Part shown: piece by piece, positions 25,816 to 36,810 of the stretch
How the letters are laid out: each line of letters starts with the position of its first letter
Numbering within the stretch: the first letter of the stretch is position 1
Origin: Verticillium longisporum
Lineage: Eukaryota > Ascomycota > Sordariomycetes > Glomerellales > Plectosphaerellaceae
Direction: 5' to 3'
DNA: 64,000 nucleotides
NCBI GenBank assembly: GCA_019188255.1
Contig: JAETXT010000001.1
Coordinates: 1,240,001 to 1,304,000, forward strand
Made by a program: the position numbers and the translations under genes
Notes under the pieces: generated by a model
Databases searched by the model: none
The model's input: the letters and a program-made list of their open reading frames with translations, nothing else
What the model was told of the DNA's origin: nothing

Positions 25816-28800
25816 TTAGCTGCCTCGAGGCCGTCCCCGGGGCCGCCCGCGACCTCGACCGCGTCCGCCCACGCCTCGCATGCCTCGCACGACACCCCGG
25901 CCGCGGATGGGCCGCACGGCAGGCACGTTGGGTATATCACCGTCGCTGCTGTCGTCATCACTTTCAGAAGCTGGCAGCGAACCGCTGAGACGTTGTGACG
26001 CGTCGTTGTCCCCACCTTCAAAGTCCGAGTCCGAGTGCGACCCGAGGCGAACAACTGTGGGCTTCGAATTGGCCGTCAGCTGGGGTGGCGGGGATGGCTC
26101 TGGCTCGCGCGGTCCAGGAAGCGATTCGACAGACGGAGAGGGAGACGGTGATTCCACCTGGAAGTCTTCATCCTCGTCTTCGTTTTGCCGTTGCCAGCCG
26201 TCAGTCGCAGGCTTCGCCTCGAGAGGGGGCGCCAGGTCCGTCTCGGGGAAGACGTCGTCGGAGGGCACAGGAGTCTTGTGCGCCGCGCCTGCGTCGTCCG
26301 GGGCCGTGTCCGTCGGCGTGGGTGCGCGCGGCGTGATCGAGCTCCTGCTGGCGATCTTGCCGCCCCTCGAGTTGCGGAGGCCACCGCGGTTTCCGATCTT
26401 AAACTTCTTTCCGCGGGCTGCCATTCGCTCCGCCATGGACATCTGCGTCGATGCTTTGGCAGGGGGGGTTTCCTGAGGTTGTATCTTACGGGGACGGCCG
26501 CGAGGACGCTTTACGCCTGGTTCGGTAGCTGCAGGCTTCGGCGCAGGCTTCGGTCCGCTCCTGGCCTGGCGAGCTGCTGACGGCTTGCCAAAGTCACCAT
26601 CGTCGTCATCGTTCACCGCTGAATCATGTGCTGACTCGGCCCCTGAATCGTCGCCAATGTCCACTGCCTTGGTGGCGGGCAGCTCTTCAAGGTCCAGTAT
26701 CTCAGCATCCTCGGCGAGTTGCACGCCCGATCTGCGGTTCGCCCTCGCAGCGCGTCTGCGAGCAGCAAGCTCGACTGCCGAGGGGCCAGCCGGCTTATCA
26801 GAGCTGCCTGTAGCTTCCACAGGATCGAACCTCCCCGATCGCCGTCCGGGACCTCTACGTTTTGGCTCGCCGTCATTACCCGTTGCTTCATGCCCGCCCG
26901 ACGTAGTCTGCCCGAGGAGTTCGCGAACGGCATCCGAGGCCTCAAACAAGGGATCATCTGGTTCTTCACCAAGGACCGGTGGGTCGACATGCTCGCGTGG
27001 CTTGCGTGGACCTGGGTGTGTTATCCACGCTGGTAGCACATCGTCCGGGTCTTCCACAAACGGCTCGTCAGCCTCCGCGTACGGTATCATTGGCTTTGCA
27101 TGGCGAAGAGAGGGCACATTGGCCGGGAACACAGGTTGCTTGTGTTTTCCGGCTTGGTCTTCGGCTTCCTGCGTCAGTTGAGCTGAGGGTTCGACAGACT
27201 CGTCCTCCTGCATGGTCGTGTCCGCGGCTGAGGCGTCAGCGCCGGCCTGTGCGGCGCCGAAAAGGGCAGGGTCCATGGAAGACATCTCAACGTTGTTGTC
27301 TCTTCTCCTTCTTTTGTTAGATTTGGGCCCCATAAAGTCGGGGTCAACCTCGTCCTGCTGCTTGGCCCTTCTCTTCTGAGCGCGAAGCGCCTTTTTGACG
27401 ACTTCAGCCTCTTCGTCAAATACCAAGGCATCGGTCGAGGGCATCTGGAAATGATCGAAAAGAATCTGGTCAGGTCCGTTGTCTTGGTCGTAGTATCCCA
27501 TACCGAGCATGCGCTGCCCGCCGAGCACCACGGGATCCGGGTAGGCAGAATCATCGCCCAAGTCAGCAGTCATCATGGTTTCATCGTGATCCAGTAAAAT
27601 GGTTGGCGGGTCAACTTCGTGATCTGCGTCGTCGGGATCTGGGACGTTCGGGTCGAGATACTGCTGGCCTTCAAAAGCGTGACTCTGGTCGCCGTAGCCA
27701 TTGACCAGCTGACCATGGCCAGTCTGGGGCATGGAAGTTGTGGTGACGTTTGCAATGGCTTCCTCGGCCGCCTGCCCAATGTTATCCTGGGCCTTGGCCG
27801 TATCCGCTTGCTCGCGAAGGTTCTTCATTCTCTTGCTGTCAGTCGTGCGGCCATCTTCACCCATGGCCTTGAGCCAGTTCAAGTTGTGGACCCTAAAGTC
27901 GACAAGTAGTTCGATACTTCGGTCATCGGCGACAGCCTTGGTATCGTGGCCGAGAAGAGTGTTCTTGGGCATGTACGGGTCGCCGAGCTGAGCGCGCCGG
28001 CACGCACCACAATTGCAGATGCCCAAACACTTGGGACACAGCCAATTCTCGTTCTCCAGCACAGATTGCGGCATCATGCGGAAAGCTCGATAGAGTACGC
28101 CGTAGCAGTAGCTCTCCTTGCACTGGGGATTGCTGCAGTCGTGGACGCGGTAGGCGTAATCCTTGTGGCAGCACACATGGCATCGCTTGAGATCACCCTT
28201 CTTGGCCTTTCGCTTGTACTTTTTCTTCTTCTTCTTTGGCCGGCCCTCATCGTCGAGGTCTGGTTCCTGTTCCGACTCGCTCGGTCCAATCTCTACCTCT
28301 GGTTGCGAAATATCTTTGAAAGGGCGTCGCTTGAGTGCTTCCTGACAGATCTGCGCTGTTGACTTTTTGCCCTGGCGGGTTCTTGCAACCTCGAGAGGCT
28401 GCGGAGACAGCTCCATGTCGACAAATCCGTCGTTCTTGATGACCATGGTCCGAAACGTTTCGTAGTCAGTCACCAGAGTGTTCCAGTCAAACTGCTCACA
28501 CCACGTCAAACCAGATTGGCACATGCAAGATCGTCCCATGGCATAGCATCCCATGCAGACATCGTAGGCATCCTCGTCACCCGTGATGAGGGTCCTCACG
28601 CAACTTTTGCAGGTTAGGAAGCGGTTGAAGATATTGCAGCGGCAGTAGGAGCAGATGACGCATGAGTCGAACTCGACAAATTCGACGGCTTGCTCTTTTG
28701 TCGCAAACATTTCGTCCGCCATGATTTCCGCGAACAGGCCGAAAAGATGTCGGAAGTCGCGGGTCAATTGTTGGAAGCGCGGAGAGGAACGGAAGAGCTC

Positions 28801-30021
28801 CTGACCAAAGCCTTCGAAACCCATCATGCTCATCTCGTTCTTTTCCTCTGCCTCCTGCAGCTGTTTGTGATACTTTTTGAGGGTGTAGTAAATGATGGCC
28901 TTGTTTTTGTACTGCTCGTCGCGGCAGACAAGTCGGGCCTTGGGTAGGGCCTCGTGCAGGGCCAGGTCGAGGGTCTCGGCGGTTGTCCTGTTCCAGGCGA
29001 CCTTCATCGTGCGCGTGCCACGGTTCCAGACCTGGTGTGGTGCGAGGGGCGGGATGAGGATGAAATCGCCTGGTCTCTGGTCAACGATGTAGACCGGAAA
29101 GGTGGCCTTCTTCCACGCATTGATCTGGGCAAAATGCTTCTCAATCTCAACGTCGTGGCCCAGCATGGAGAGAAAGTACTCCCGGACAACCTCGCGGTCC
29201 TTGGTCTCGGTCATGAACCAGATGGAGCTTCCTGGCTTTTCTCCGTTTTCGTCGCTAGAAGCTTCGACCATGATGTTTTGTCCCAGACTGGCGCACATTT
29301 CTCTGTGGGCGGGTGTATACGTGCCCTCGTGGCCGATGTAGCACATGAGGTTCTGCGCCCTCATCTCCTCGGGGAGGCTGGACATGAGGTCTCCAGAGCA
29401 AGCAGCGGTAGCCTCGGATGCACCGCCAAAAATGCCATCATTGCGCGTGCCTCCGCCTCCTCTCTCCGTGATGTTCTCATTCATGTAGAAGAGGCTTGGC
29501 GGAATGACCTTCTGCAGTTGCTCTTGCCATTCGGGGGGGCAGTCGATGTCCTTGAGATACAGTCGCTGTCGGCGCTCATCGCGGTAGTTGCTTGGGGTCC
29601 ACTGGTTTGCGAGCTGTTTCATGGATCGCAGGTAATGGCCGGTCGTCATGGGAATGTCGTTCCCAGCTCCAATGTCGCGAACATTCTCTTCTGTAGCACC
29701 TGTCAGCATGCTGTCGCAAGCAAAGTGGGTGAGACGAAAAGACGACCTACGCTTCTTGTCGTACGTCGCCTCGAGCCAGTCTCTGCTGAAGATATCGCGG
29801 GGCAAGACTTCATTCCAGCCTTCAATGACCAGAGGTTTGCCGCCGTTGATGACTTGAAGCATCACCAGCTTCTCAAACTCTTCGGGGCCCAGATTGCGGA
29901 TCTGGCGGGTCGAGATACGAAGGACCCATTCAAAGTTGGCGCATCGATCGACCAAGGCGTAGAGGTCCAAGTCCGGCGATATAGGGTCGAACTTGGCCTG
30001 AGGATGCATCGAGGTTGGCAT
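25816..30021 (-). CDS. JmjC-domain chromatin protein with cysteine-rich zinc domain and AT-hooks
   Basis: Probable nuclear 2-oxoglutarate/Fe(II) oxygenase or its pseudoenzyme relative acting on chromatin. Exons (minus) are 30021-29751 and 29690-25816; an in-frame 60-nt intron (29750-29691, GTAGGT donor, GCTGAC branch) is stop-free and could be retained. Length is about 1,381 aa; an in-frame ATG at 30057 would add 12 residues. The JmjC core has the iron-ligand pair His and Glu in TPAHREMC and the second His in APHQVWN. A CxxC cluster (CVICSYCRCN..CKSC) follows. Then comes a 4CXXC_R1-type domain (CHVCCHKDYAYRVHDC..CPKCLGICNCGAC). The C-terminal 600 residues are acidic and disordered, with AT-hook cores GRPRK and GRGRPRGRPRG at the very end. 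Substrate and activity are unknown. Confidence 0.88.
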   Translation of the reverse strand: MPTSMHPQAKFDPISPDLDLYALVDRCANFEWVLRISTRQIRNLGPEEFEKLVMLQVINGGKPLVIEGWNEVLPRDIFSRDWLEATYDKKRRSSFRLTHFACDSMLTGATEENVRDIGAGNDIPMTTGHYLRSMKQLANQWTPSNYRDERRQRLYLKDIDCPPEWQEQLQKVIPPSLFYMNENITERGGGGTRNDGIFGGASEATAACSGDLMSSLPEEMRAQNLMCYIGHEGTYTPAHREMCASLGQNIMVEASSDENGEKPGSSIWFMTETKDREVVREYFLSMLGHDVEIEKHFAQINAWKKATFPVYIVDQRPGDFILIPPLAPHQVWNRGTRTMKVAWNRTTAETLDLALHEALPKARLVCRDEQYKNKAIIYYTLKKYHKQLQEAEEKNEMSMMGFEGFGQELFRSSPRFQQLTRDFRHLFGLFAEIMADEMFATKEQAVEFVEFDSCVICSYCRCNIFNRFLTCKSCVRTLITGDEDAYDVCMGCYAMGRSCMCQSGLTWCEQFDWNTLVTDYETFRTMVIKNDGFVDMELSPQPLEVARTRQGKKSTAQICQEALKRRPFKDISQPEVEIGPSESEQEPDLDDEGRPKKKKKKYKRKAKKGDLKRCHVCCHKDYAYRVHDCSNPQCKESYCYGVLYRAFRMMPQSVLENENWLCPKCLGICNCGACRRAQLGDPYMPKNTLLGHDTKAVADDRSIELLVDFRVHNLNWLKAMGEDGRTTDSKRMKNLREQADTAKAQDNIGQAAEEAIANVTTTSMPQTGHGQLVNGYGDQSHAFEGQQYLDPNVPDPDDADHEVDPPTILLDHDETMMTADLGDDSAYPDPVVLGGQRMLGMGYYDQDNGPDQILFDHFQMPSTDALVFDEEAEVVKKALRAQKRRAKQQDEVDPDFMGPKSNKRRRRDNNVEMSSMDPALFGAAQAGADASAADTTMQEDESVEPSAQLTQEAEDQAGKHKQPVFPANVPSLRHAKPMIPYAEADEPFVEDPDDVLPAWITHPGPRKPREHVDPPVLGEEPDDPLFEASDAVRELLGQTTSGGHEATGNDGEPKRRGPGRRSGRFDPVEATGSSDKPAGPSAVELAARRRAARANRRSGVQLAEDAEILDLEELPATKAVDIGDDSGAESAHDSAVNDDDDGDFGKPSAARQARSGPKPAPKPAATEPGVKRPRGRPRKIQPQETPPAKASTQMSMAERMAARGKKFKIGNRGGLRNSRGGKIASRSSITPRAPTPTDTAPDDAGAAHKTPVPSDDVFPETDLAPPLEAKPATDGWQRQNEDEDEDFQVESPSPSPSVESLPGPREPEPSPPPQLTANSKPTVVRLGSHSDSDFEGGDNDASQRLSGSLPASESDDDSSDGDIPNVPAVRPIRGRGVVRGMRGVGGRGRGRGRPRGRPRGS

Positions 30022-30781
30022 CTTGAGCGTCGAGCGTCCTGGTGGTGCGATCACCACATCACAGGAGGCTAGATGTGCTGACGATTTGGTTCGCCTGGTG
30101 GCAATTGTGCACAGATGTTTGCGTTCGCGTGTACAATTGACGCGTCGAGTGGTGTTCCATCGGGCGATCTGATATCGTGGTGTTGTTTGCGACAGGTTGC
30201 AATGCGATCGTAGGGAAAGAATAAAGTGGCAGTTGACGTTGTCGCGTCAGGAGTCTTGGGAGACCGAAGACCAATGGGAAATGCGCCGGTGGTGGTTCGG
30301 CGGGGTGCAGCCATGAGCAGGGGTCCCTTAGCCCAGAGCGTACCTTTTCAGGTGCCATGTACAGACGCACCTTATCTTTTAGGTACCTTACCTTAGGTAC
30401 CCATGTAGGCACCTTCGTCCTACCTTAGGGAAGTAGGTACCTCAAAGTACGTACCTGAGAATGATAGTTACTTCGCCGTAAGGTGACGACCCAGAGGCAG
30501 ACACTTCGTTCACCTAAATGGATTTGAACATTCCCTAAAGATCACCCGACTCACGGTGTTGCGACAGGCGGTAGCACTGGTCACCAGCATAATCACATAC
30601 TCAACGAACTCATAGTCCATGGCCAGGATGTTTTGAGAATTATGAGCTATCTATCGAAATAAAGCAATCCGGACTCGCATCATTCCTGCGCTCAGGAAAA
30701 AAACACCAGAACACATACGTTTATGTATCCTCCAACCTCGGACATGTCTCGTGCTGACCAGTCTTGAACCAATCACCATCC
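30022..30781. other. Intergenic region
   Basis: It contains the JmjC gene upstream region, a dense block of TAGGTACC/GGTACCTTA motifs at about 30378-30455, and the 3' flank of the next gene. No supported gene. Confidence 0.5.
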
Positions 30782-31892
30782 TTACAGGGCAGCAACCAGC
30801 CCGACGCCAGCCAGAGCCGCGACGGTCCAGACAGCCATCACGCCTCCAGCAGCCCCCCAGTTGCCCGCAGAGCGCACCGCCGACGCACCGCTCTCTTCGA
30901 CCGGGTCGGTGCTCCCTCCAGTGGTGCTGCTGCTCGGGGCGGCGTTGTTGGTCTCGGCAGCGCCCTTGTTGAAGAGGATGACGGCAGGTGTGCCCTTGAC
31001 ACCAACCCATGGGCCATCTGGGTAGTACTCCTCGTCTGGTCCCTCCGGTCCAAAGGTGTACGCAGCAGTAGACGGCTCACCGTACGTCTGGTCGGGATCG
31101 GGGATGGGGAAAATATAGGTCTGGGTCGTGGTGGTCCCTTGGTAGTCCCAGGTCATCGTCGTCGTTGTTGTCAGATATGTTTCCGTTACGGATGCTGACC
31201 CCGAGGCGAGGGGCGTCGAGCTCGTCACGCAGCCGGTCGAGCCAGCGAGCTCGGAGACGGGAAAGTTGGTGTGGCACGTGTCCATCTGCAGGTTCATCGT
31301 GTGATCGCTGTTCGGGTGCGGAACGCATCATGTCAGCCCTCGGCTTCGTGCTTGTAGGTCGGTGGGTTCAGAGAGGGAGGAGGCAGTGGACGTACCTGGG
31401 GCAGCAGATGATGGCCGTCTCCCGCGGCTCAAGGGCGGACGTGATTTGGTTGGCGAGGAAGTTGCCCGGCGGCATGGCGCCCTCGGGCTCACCGAATTCC
31501 GTGAACGCCGGAGCGAACGCGCCGGTGACGCTGGCCGAGCCGTTGAGGGCAGCCGCCACCCCGGCCGTCTCCCATCCCGAAGGACAGTGGTAGCCGGGCG
31601 AGTTGTAGAAGATGGGCAGTCTCGCCTCGGCGGTTGGCGTTGGTCCCGCTGCATCGGAGAGCCATGTCCAGAGTTCATCCCGCTTTTCGCCAAGCGGCAG
31701 ACATTCGTTGTCGCTGGGTCCTGTCTCGTTGCGGCATTCGCCTACAACAGCCCATGGCCATGCTGGAAGACCAGAAGGAGCAGCGCCTCTCAAGCCAAAG
31801 TCGCTGGTCGCACAAGATTCTGGGGCGGTGAAGGTGGTGGTCAGAGGCCCGACGTTGATCAAGGTCAACAGGTTGACAGCGGAAGAAGGCAT
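30782..31892 (-). CDS. Putative GPI-anchored or membrane-attached surface protein, function unknown
   Basis: About 340 aa from exons (minus) 31892-31396 and 31307-30782 (88-nt intron, GTACGT donor). The protein is rich in Thr/Ser/Pro with cysteines near the start and middle (ESCATSDF, HCPSGWE, IICCPSDH, DTCHTNF), a TTTTTMTWDYQGTTTTQTY segment and a C-terminal hydrophobic helix (AAGGVMAVWTVAALAGVGLVAAL) with no tail after it, as in GPI-anchor signals. The chosen ATG lacks a clear signal peptide. An upstream in-frame start in the same open frame would add a hydrophobic stretch (FPLSIICLAIT) just before it, so the true N terminus is uncertain. No named domain is recognised. Confidence 0.65.
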
Positions 31893-33247
31893 CGTAATGG
31901 CTAGGCAAATAATTGATAGAGGAAATTGGTATTGGAGAATGAGTTCGAAGGGTGTCCCGATGCTCTCAGTGTGCTTGCTGTGGTCAATGTGAAGAAGTGT
32001 GTCTTCAAAGTCCATAGTCATGATGTCGTCGGCGCCAGGTCCCCTCTTTATATTGCAACTTGCTACGAGCCCATGTTCACGATGAGGCCTCTCTGCTTCG
32101 CGCTGCGGCGGCCGAGTTGCGGCACGGTTTGAGCCTTTGAGGCAGCGCACTGCACCGACACCCAAGCAGCCACGCTCCGCCTCGCAGGGCCTCCCCAGCT
32201 GGCCATGGGGGAAATGAGCAGTGTGTAGAGTACCCCAGCATTTGTCGCCCCGATCTGGGGGTTGCCAAGTATTCCTTCTTTCTTTCATGTTAGTCTTGTA
32301 CAAAAGTTCCTGTAATCCCGCGGGGCGCGTTGCTTCACACTCTGTGTACAAGCCACCACCAGCCGCGCCTTTCTTACGTGACCCCAGCAACCGGTGCTGT
32401 CGTGAGCTCATTCTCCTGAGGCGGTGGGCCTCATTCTGGCGGTCAGCACTCCAAGAAGCCGGGGATTCAGTTGCCCGTACGGAGCCACGGTCCGGAGCTG
32501 CACAGCAATCGGCAGCAATAGCCGCCCATCTTGTTCCTTCGATGATTGAGGCGCAGCCTATTGTAGGTGTGCGTAGTCTCGCCAGGGAGGCATCCGTCGG
32601 CGCAACGAGCCCCTCTCGATTGCCATGCAATGCAGTCATGTGACACCCAAAGGCATGGGCATGGGCTTCCTTTTATGTGCTGCATTCTGTCGGATTCACG
32701 ATGACCAGTGCTATAACTGATGGCCAGAAGAATAACGAGCCCTGCGATGGCTCCGAACCGGTGATGGGGCGAAACAAGACAGGATGCTCTGTGGTCAGAG
32801 CAAGCAGTCTGATATCCATCAGTCAACCATTGTTGCAAAATGTCTGGCCGAATTCTTGTCGAGTTTCAGGAACTCTTGAAGGAGCCGAATCTCGTGAAGG
32901 AGCTGAATGTCTTGAAGGTGCCGAGATTTACGCGATATCTTGGTTCGTCGCTAGGTAATTAGCCAGGTACGATAAGAATGGAAACCAGCAAAGTCGTAGG
33001 CACGGACCACTTTGTCGATTTGGGATCAAATGAGCAAAGTCCATACCATCTACATTCTTGACCAAAACTGACCTTGGCGATACACGATTTGAATTCACAA
33101 CCGCCATCGGCTTGCGTGTGCTCACATCAGTCTGGCTGGGGGGCGATGAACGGTTCTCTCCTTCTGTGCATGTACCGGTAACTGTGAGTGGCTCTTCTCC
33201 GCCAGATTCCCCTCCAGCAACTGACATTGATAAGTGTTGTCGTGAGA
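31893..33247. other. Intergenic region between divergent genes
   Basis: The minus-strand frame of the preceding gene stays open for several hundred bases upstream but without a recognisable motif. A short imperfect repeat of TCTTGAAGGAGC(C/T)GAAT lies near 32870-32925. No supported gene. Confidence 0.45.
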
Positions 33248-34461
33248 ATGGTTAGACTCCCTGTGAGCCCAGCATGGGCGGCTCGTGGACTACAAGCTCG
33301 CGCGTTTTCACTTTCGTCTGGGAGAACACCCGCCAGTCTGGCACTACGGCCATACAGGAAACCCCAGACAAGCATTGTTCAGCGGACCCTGAACTGTCCG
33401 CCGGCGCTCGTTTCTCTCACCCCAGCAAGATGTGCTACCACTGCTGTCACCCCTGACAGCTCACCAGTTCCCCTGGCTGAGCCCGTATACACGCCACCGA
33501 CAACGGGCATCCTTTCTGTTCTGCCAAAGTCATGGGTCCCCTACGCAGAGCTCATCCGTATCGACAAGCCAACCGGCACCTACTACCTCTTCTTCCCCTG
33601 CCTCTTCTCAACCCTCATGGCCGCACCGATGGCCATGCCCATGGCCAGACCGCTGACCGTCCTGGGAACAACCTTCCGCTCCTTCCCCGGCGCTCTCATC
33701 ATGCGCGGCGCCGGCTGTACCATCAACGACCTGTGGGACCGCAACCTCGACCCCACGTCACTCGCACGCGCTTCCGCCCCATCGCCCGCCGCGCTGTCAC
33801 GCCTTTCAACGCTCTCGTCTTCACCGGTGCCCAGCTGTTCGCGGGTCTCGGCATCCTCCTCCCCTCCCCGCTCCAGTGCCTCTACTACGGCGTCCCGAGC
33901 CTCCTCTTCGTCGCCTCGTACCCCCTCGCCAAGCGCGTCACCTACTACCCTCAAGCCGTCCTCGGCCTGACCTTCTCCTGGGGCGCCATCATGGGCTTCC
34001 CCGCCCTCGGCGTCGACCTGCTCGCCAACAGCGCGGCGCTGACGGCCGCCGCCTGCCTCTACTCGTCCAACATTGCCTGGACGGTGCTGTACGACATGAT
34101 CTACGCCCACATGGACATCAAGGACGACGCCAAGGCGGGCATCAAGAGCATCGCCCTCAAGCACGACGCCGACACGAAAAAGGTCCTCACGGGCCTGGCC
34201 GCTGTCCAGATTGGCCTGCTCGGCGCCGCAGGCGTTGCGGCCGGCGCTGGCCCTGCCTTCTTCGTCGGCAGCTGCGGCGGCGCGCTCGTGACGCTCGGCA
34301 TCATGATCAAGCGCGTCAACCTCAAGAGCGCCAAGGACTGCTGGTGGTGGTTCGTCAACGGCTGCTGGATCACCGGCGGCGTCATCAGCATGGGCCTCGG
34401 CATGGACTACGCTGTGCGGTACGCCGCTGACGACGAAGACAACAAGGCGATTGTGCAATAG
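33248..34461 (+). CDS. COQ2: 4-hydroxybenzoate polyprenyltransferase (ubiquinone biosynthesis)
   Basis: Mitochondrial inner-membrane UbiA-type enzyme that attaches the polyprenyl chain to 4-hydroxybenzoate. About 404 aa, no intron seen. An Arg/Ser-rich N terminus is a typical mitochondrial presequence. The first Asp-rich motif is NDLWDRNLD and the second is YDMIYAHMDIKDD; several hydrophobic helices follow. The frame breaks immediately after NLDP at the CCCC run 33751-33754. One additional C would give the conserved HVTRTRFRPIARRAVTP. Because both halves are fully conserved and the gene is needed for respiration, the break is probably a consensus error. It is convergent with the uS12 gene. 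Confidence 0.9.
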
Positions 34462-34809
34462 ATGCGATAGACCTGTAAGACTTTTGTGACTGTAATGTAT
34501 CACGTTGTACCTGTACATCATAACCACGCCTGCTTCTCTCGTTCGTCATTCATCACCATCGATGGCACGTTCAGTATCATGTCTCGTCGCCGTGCAGAAG
34601 CAAAATTTCCGTGCCTGGTGTTCAATTGTGACACCTCGCCACAAGCAGGTGGACGTTTATGATCTTGTTTCATTCATCGACCAAATGTCTGCCTTCCGAG
34701 AGTATCAGGACCGTGACCGAATGATCCATGCCCAATGCAAAGCGTGAACTCCAAGTTGCCGAAATTTTCCGTTTCTCCTTCCACGCGACGGCGCTTGCGA
34801 GCCGACCGT
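34462..34809. other. Short intergenic region between convergent genes
   Basis: It holds 3' flanks of COQ2 (+) and the uS12 gene (-). Nothing else is seen. Confidence 0.5.
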
Positions 34810-35351
34810 TTACGAACGGGGCTTCTCCTTCTTCTCCTTCCACAGGGCGAGCAGACCAACACCGGAAACCTTGACGACCTTGAAGCGGACACCGGGGATA
34901 TCACCCTTGGCCTTGCCCTTGCGACCGAAACCGGCGAGCAGGACCTCGTCGTTCTCGTCAACGAAGTTGAGGCAACCGTCGTTGGGGACTGGACAGAGCG
35001 TTAGAATCATGTCTTGTGCAAACGATGAGGTTTTCCAGGCCACGCCAGCGGGCGCGCGACTCTCTATCTCCCTCCCGTCTTTCAGAGCGTGGGGTGTATC
35101 ATACCGAAAGCGGTGACCTTCTTGCCGTTCTTGATCAACTGAACACGAACGCACTTTCGGATGGCCGAGTTGGGCTGCTTGGCCTCGACACCGACCTTCT
35201 CGAGGACGATGCCCTTGGCGTGGGAGGAGCCACCGAAGGGGGAGGACTTGAAGGCGGTTCCCAGAAGACGCTTCTTGTATCCCAGATCCGCCCAGCACTG
35301 TTCCTTCCTGTGTAGGCGCAGCTTGCGCGCCGCGTTGAGTCCACGAGCCAT
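34810..35351 (-). CDS. RPS23: 40S ribosomal protein uS12 (Rps23)
   Basis: Decoding-centre protein of the small ribosomal subunit. Exons (minus) are 35351-35105 and 34988-34810 with a 116-nt intron; 141 aa. Nearly invariant blocks are present: [56 protein letters not shown] and the KEKKEKPRS end. The Pro in VPNDG is the residue hydroxylated in other eukaryotes. The family usually starts MGKGKPRGLN; here the ATG gives MARGLN. Either the first few codons lie in an unrecognised upstream exon (no acceptor fits) or the N terminus is really shorter. It is divergent from the unknown gene at 35896. Confidence 0.95.
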
Positions 35352-35895
35352 AGTTGCTGCAGCACCGAGATGTTAGTGATTCTTTGCTCTTGTGTGTGGT
35401 GCTTTTTTTTTTTTCCGCCTCCTTGTTGTTGGAGGATATGATGCGAGACGGGGCGGCGGCGATGAAAAAGGGACAGAAATTCGATCGTTCGAGAGCAATC
35501 GGTGCAGAGGAGGCGACGGGCGTTCGACAGGGCGTGCGTACGTACCGATTTAGTTAGGTATCGCGGGTGATGACTTGGTTGATGGGTGGTGACTGGGCGT
35601 AGGCTGCGAAATGTCAGGATACTGGGAGCTTTCGTCGCTGTAGCGGAGCCGAAAGGAAATTCTGTAGGGTTTGACGACCCTAGAGGGGTGGCTTGGGCGA
35701 AGCAGGTCACGTGTATGATAAGATAAGCTAGGGTCAATGATGCGGAGAGTCGGTCGACGGTGCGGATCCCTCAGGTCGCCGTGCGTCATCCAATCATGGC
35801 AAGGATTCGTCGCTACTCTTGCAGCCGACACCCAACCCCAATCCCATCGTCGACCGGAACCTCTTCCCAGTCCCCCGCCTCCCGTTCCCAGTGCG
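35352..35895. other. Shared upstream region of divergent genes
   Basis: A 544-base region between the uS12 gene (-) and the gene at 35896 (+). It contains a T-run near 35404-35414. The plus-strand frame is open from 35737, so the downstream gene could start earlier. No other gene is seen. Confidence 0.45.
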
Positions 35896-36810
35896 ATGCA
35901 GTCGAGTTTCAGCAAGGTGACTAGCTCATCGACGTCGGACCGGGCTTGGGACGTCACAGGCGATGTGCAAAATGGCGGCACTCCCCCGCTGAACAGGACG
36001 AAAAGCAAGCAACGGGACCCTCCGCCCGCGCTGTTCCTCCATCCGTCACCCGCTGCGTCGCATGTCTCGATCCCAGGAATCCCCCTTGCGGCCACCACCT
36101 CGGCCGGCGTGTCTTCTCTACCTCAGCAGCAAGCGACCTCACACCAGCGGAATGGCTCTCTCACAGTCTCGGCGCCCTCGATCAACCGGCCGGCCGTCGC
36201 TCTGGGTAAGCAGGAGAGCGTCCGCAGCGCCACCGACAGGACAGATGCCTTGTGGGCCGAGATGCAAGCCACTCTCGAGGAGGTTGAGCTCTCTGCGTCT
36301 GGCGGAACGCATGTGTTTGGGCCCGATCATGATCGTAAACTGGCGGACCTACGGGCTGCGCAGATTTCGCTCGCGCAAGCCTGGGCGCGTAGCGAGGCCG
36401 ACGATGCCATCGGCGTAGGCCACCGCGATAACGGCGCTTTCACGGCGGCTGGCGCCGACGAGGTCAGGAACCTGAAAAGTGCGGTCCTGGGTGACACGAC
36501 CACCGGGAAGAGCGGTGACGGGACAGATGCCGGCCGCAGCACGGCGGGAACGGGCAGCGCAAGGCCCGGGAGTAGCGGGATGGGCACGGAGCGATTAGGC
36601 GCTAAGCTCGAGGAGGAGACCGAGGCCGACATTCTGCTGGCAAGGAAGCGACGTGAGGCGAACGATCAGTATTTCCAGCGGGTCAATCGAGGTGTGTTGG
36701 ACGTCGTTGCTCGGCTGGAAGAGGTTGCTGTCGGCATGAGAGCCGTTGAACAGGAAAGCAAGGATATCTGGGGTGAGACCGAGAGCGCTCCGGGGAGCGT
36801 GAGAACCTGA
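35896..36810 (+). CDS. Hypothetical protein with helical C terminus
   Basis: 304 aa in one exon; not recognised. The first about 110 residues are Ser/Pro/Thr-rich and look disordered. The rest is Ala/Glu/Arg-rich and predicted helical, in two blocks (about 115-180 and 230-300: ADILLARKRREANDQYFQRV, VLDVVARLEEVAVGMRAVEQ), suggesting a coiled coil. An in-frame stop-free extension reaches 35737, but the ATG at 35896 begins the more protein-like part. No catalytic or zinc motif is visible. The shared promoter with the uS12 gene says nothing firm about function. Confidence 0.6.
   Translation: MQSSFSKVTSSSTSDRAWDVTGDVQNGGTPPLNRTKSKQRDPPPALFLHPSPAASHVSIPGIPLAATTSAGVSSLPQQQATSHQRNGSLTVSAPSINRPAVALGKQESVRSATDRTDALWAEMQATLEEVELSASGGTHVFGPDHDRKLADLRAAQISLAQAWARSEADDAIGVGHRDNGAFTAAGADEVRNLKSAVLGDTTTGKSGDGTDAGRSTAGTGSARPGSSGMGTERLGAKLEEETEADILLARKRREANDQYFQRVNRGVLDVVARLEEVAVGMRAVEQESKDIWGETESAPGSVRT

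Noticed and set aside
28954..30072. Plus-strand open frame of about 370 codons over the JmjC gene
   Set aside because: Antisense shadow of the catalytic exon.
33751..33754. Programmed ribosomal frameshifting in COQ2 and the other broken genes
   Set aside because: No shared slippery site or downstream structure; the breaks differ in sequence and fall in short homopolymers, as expected for consensus error.
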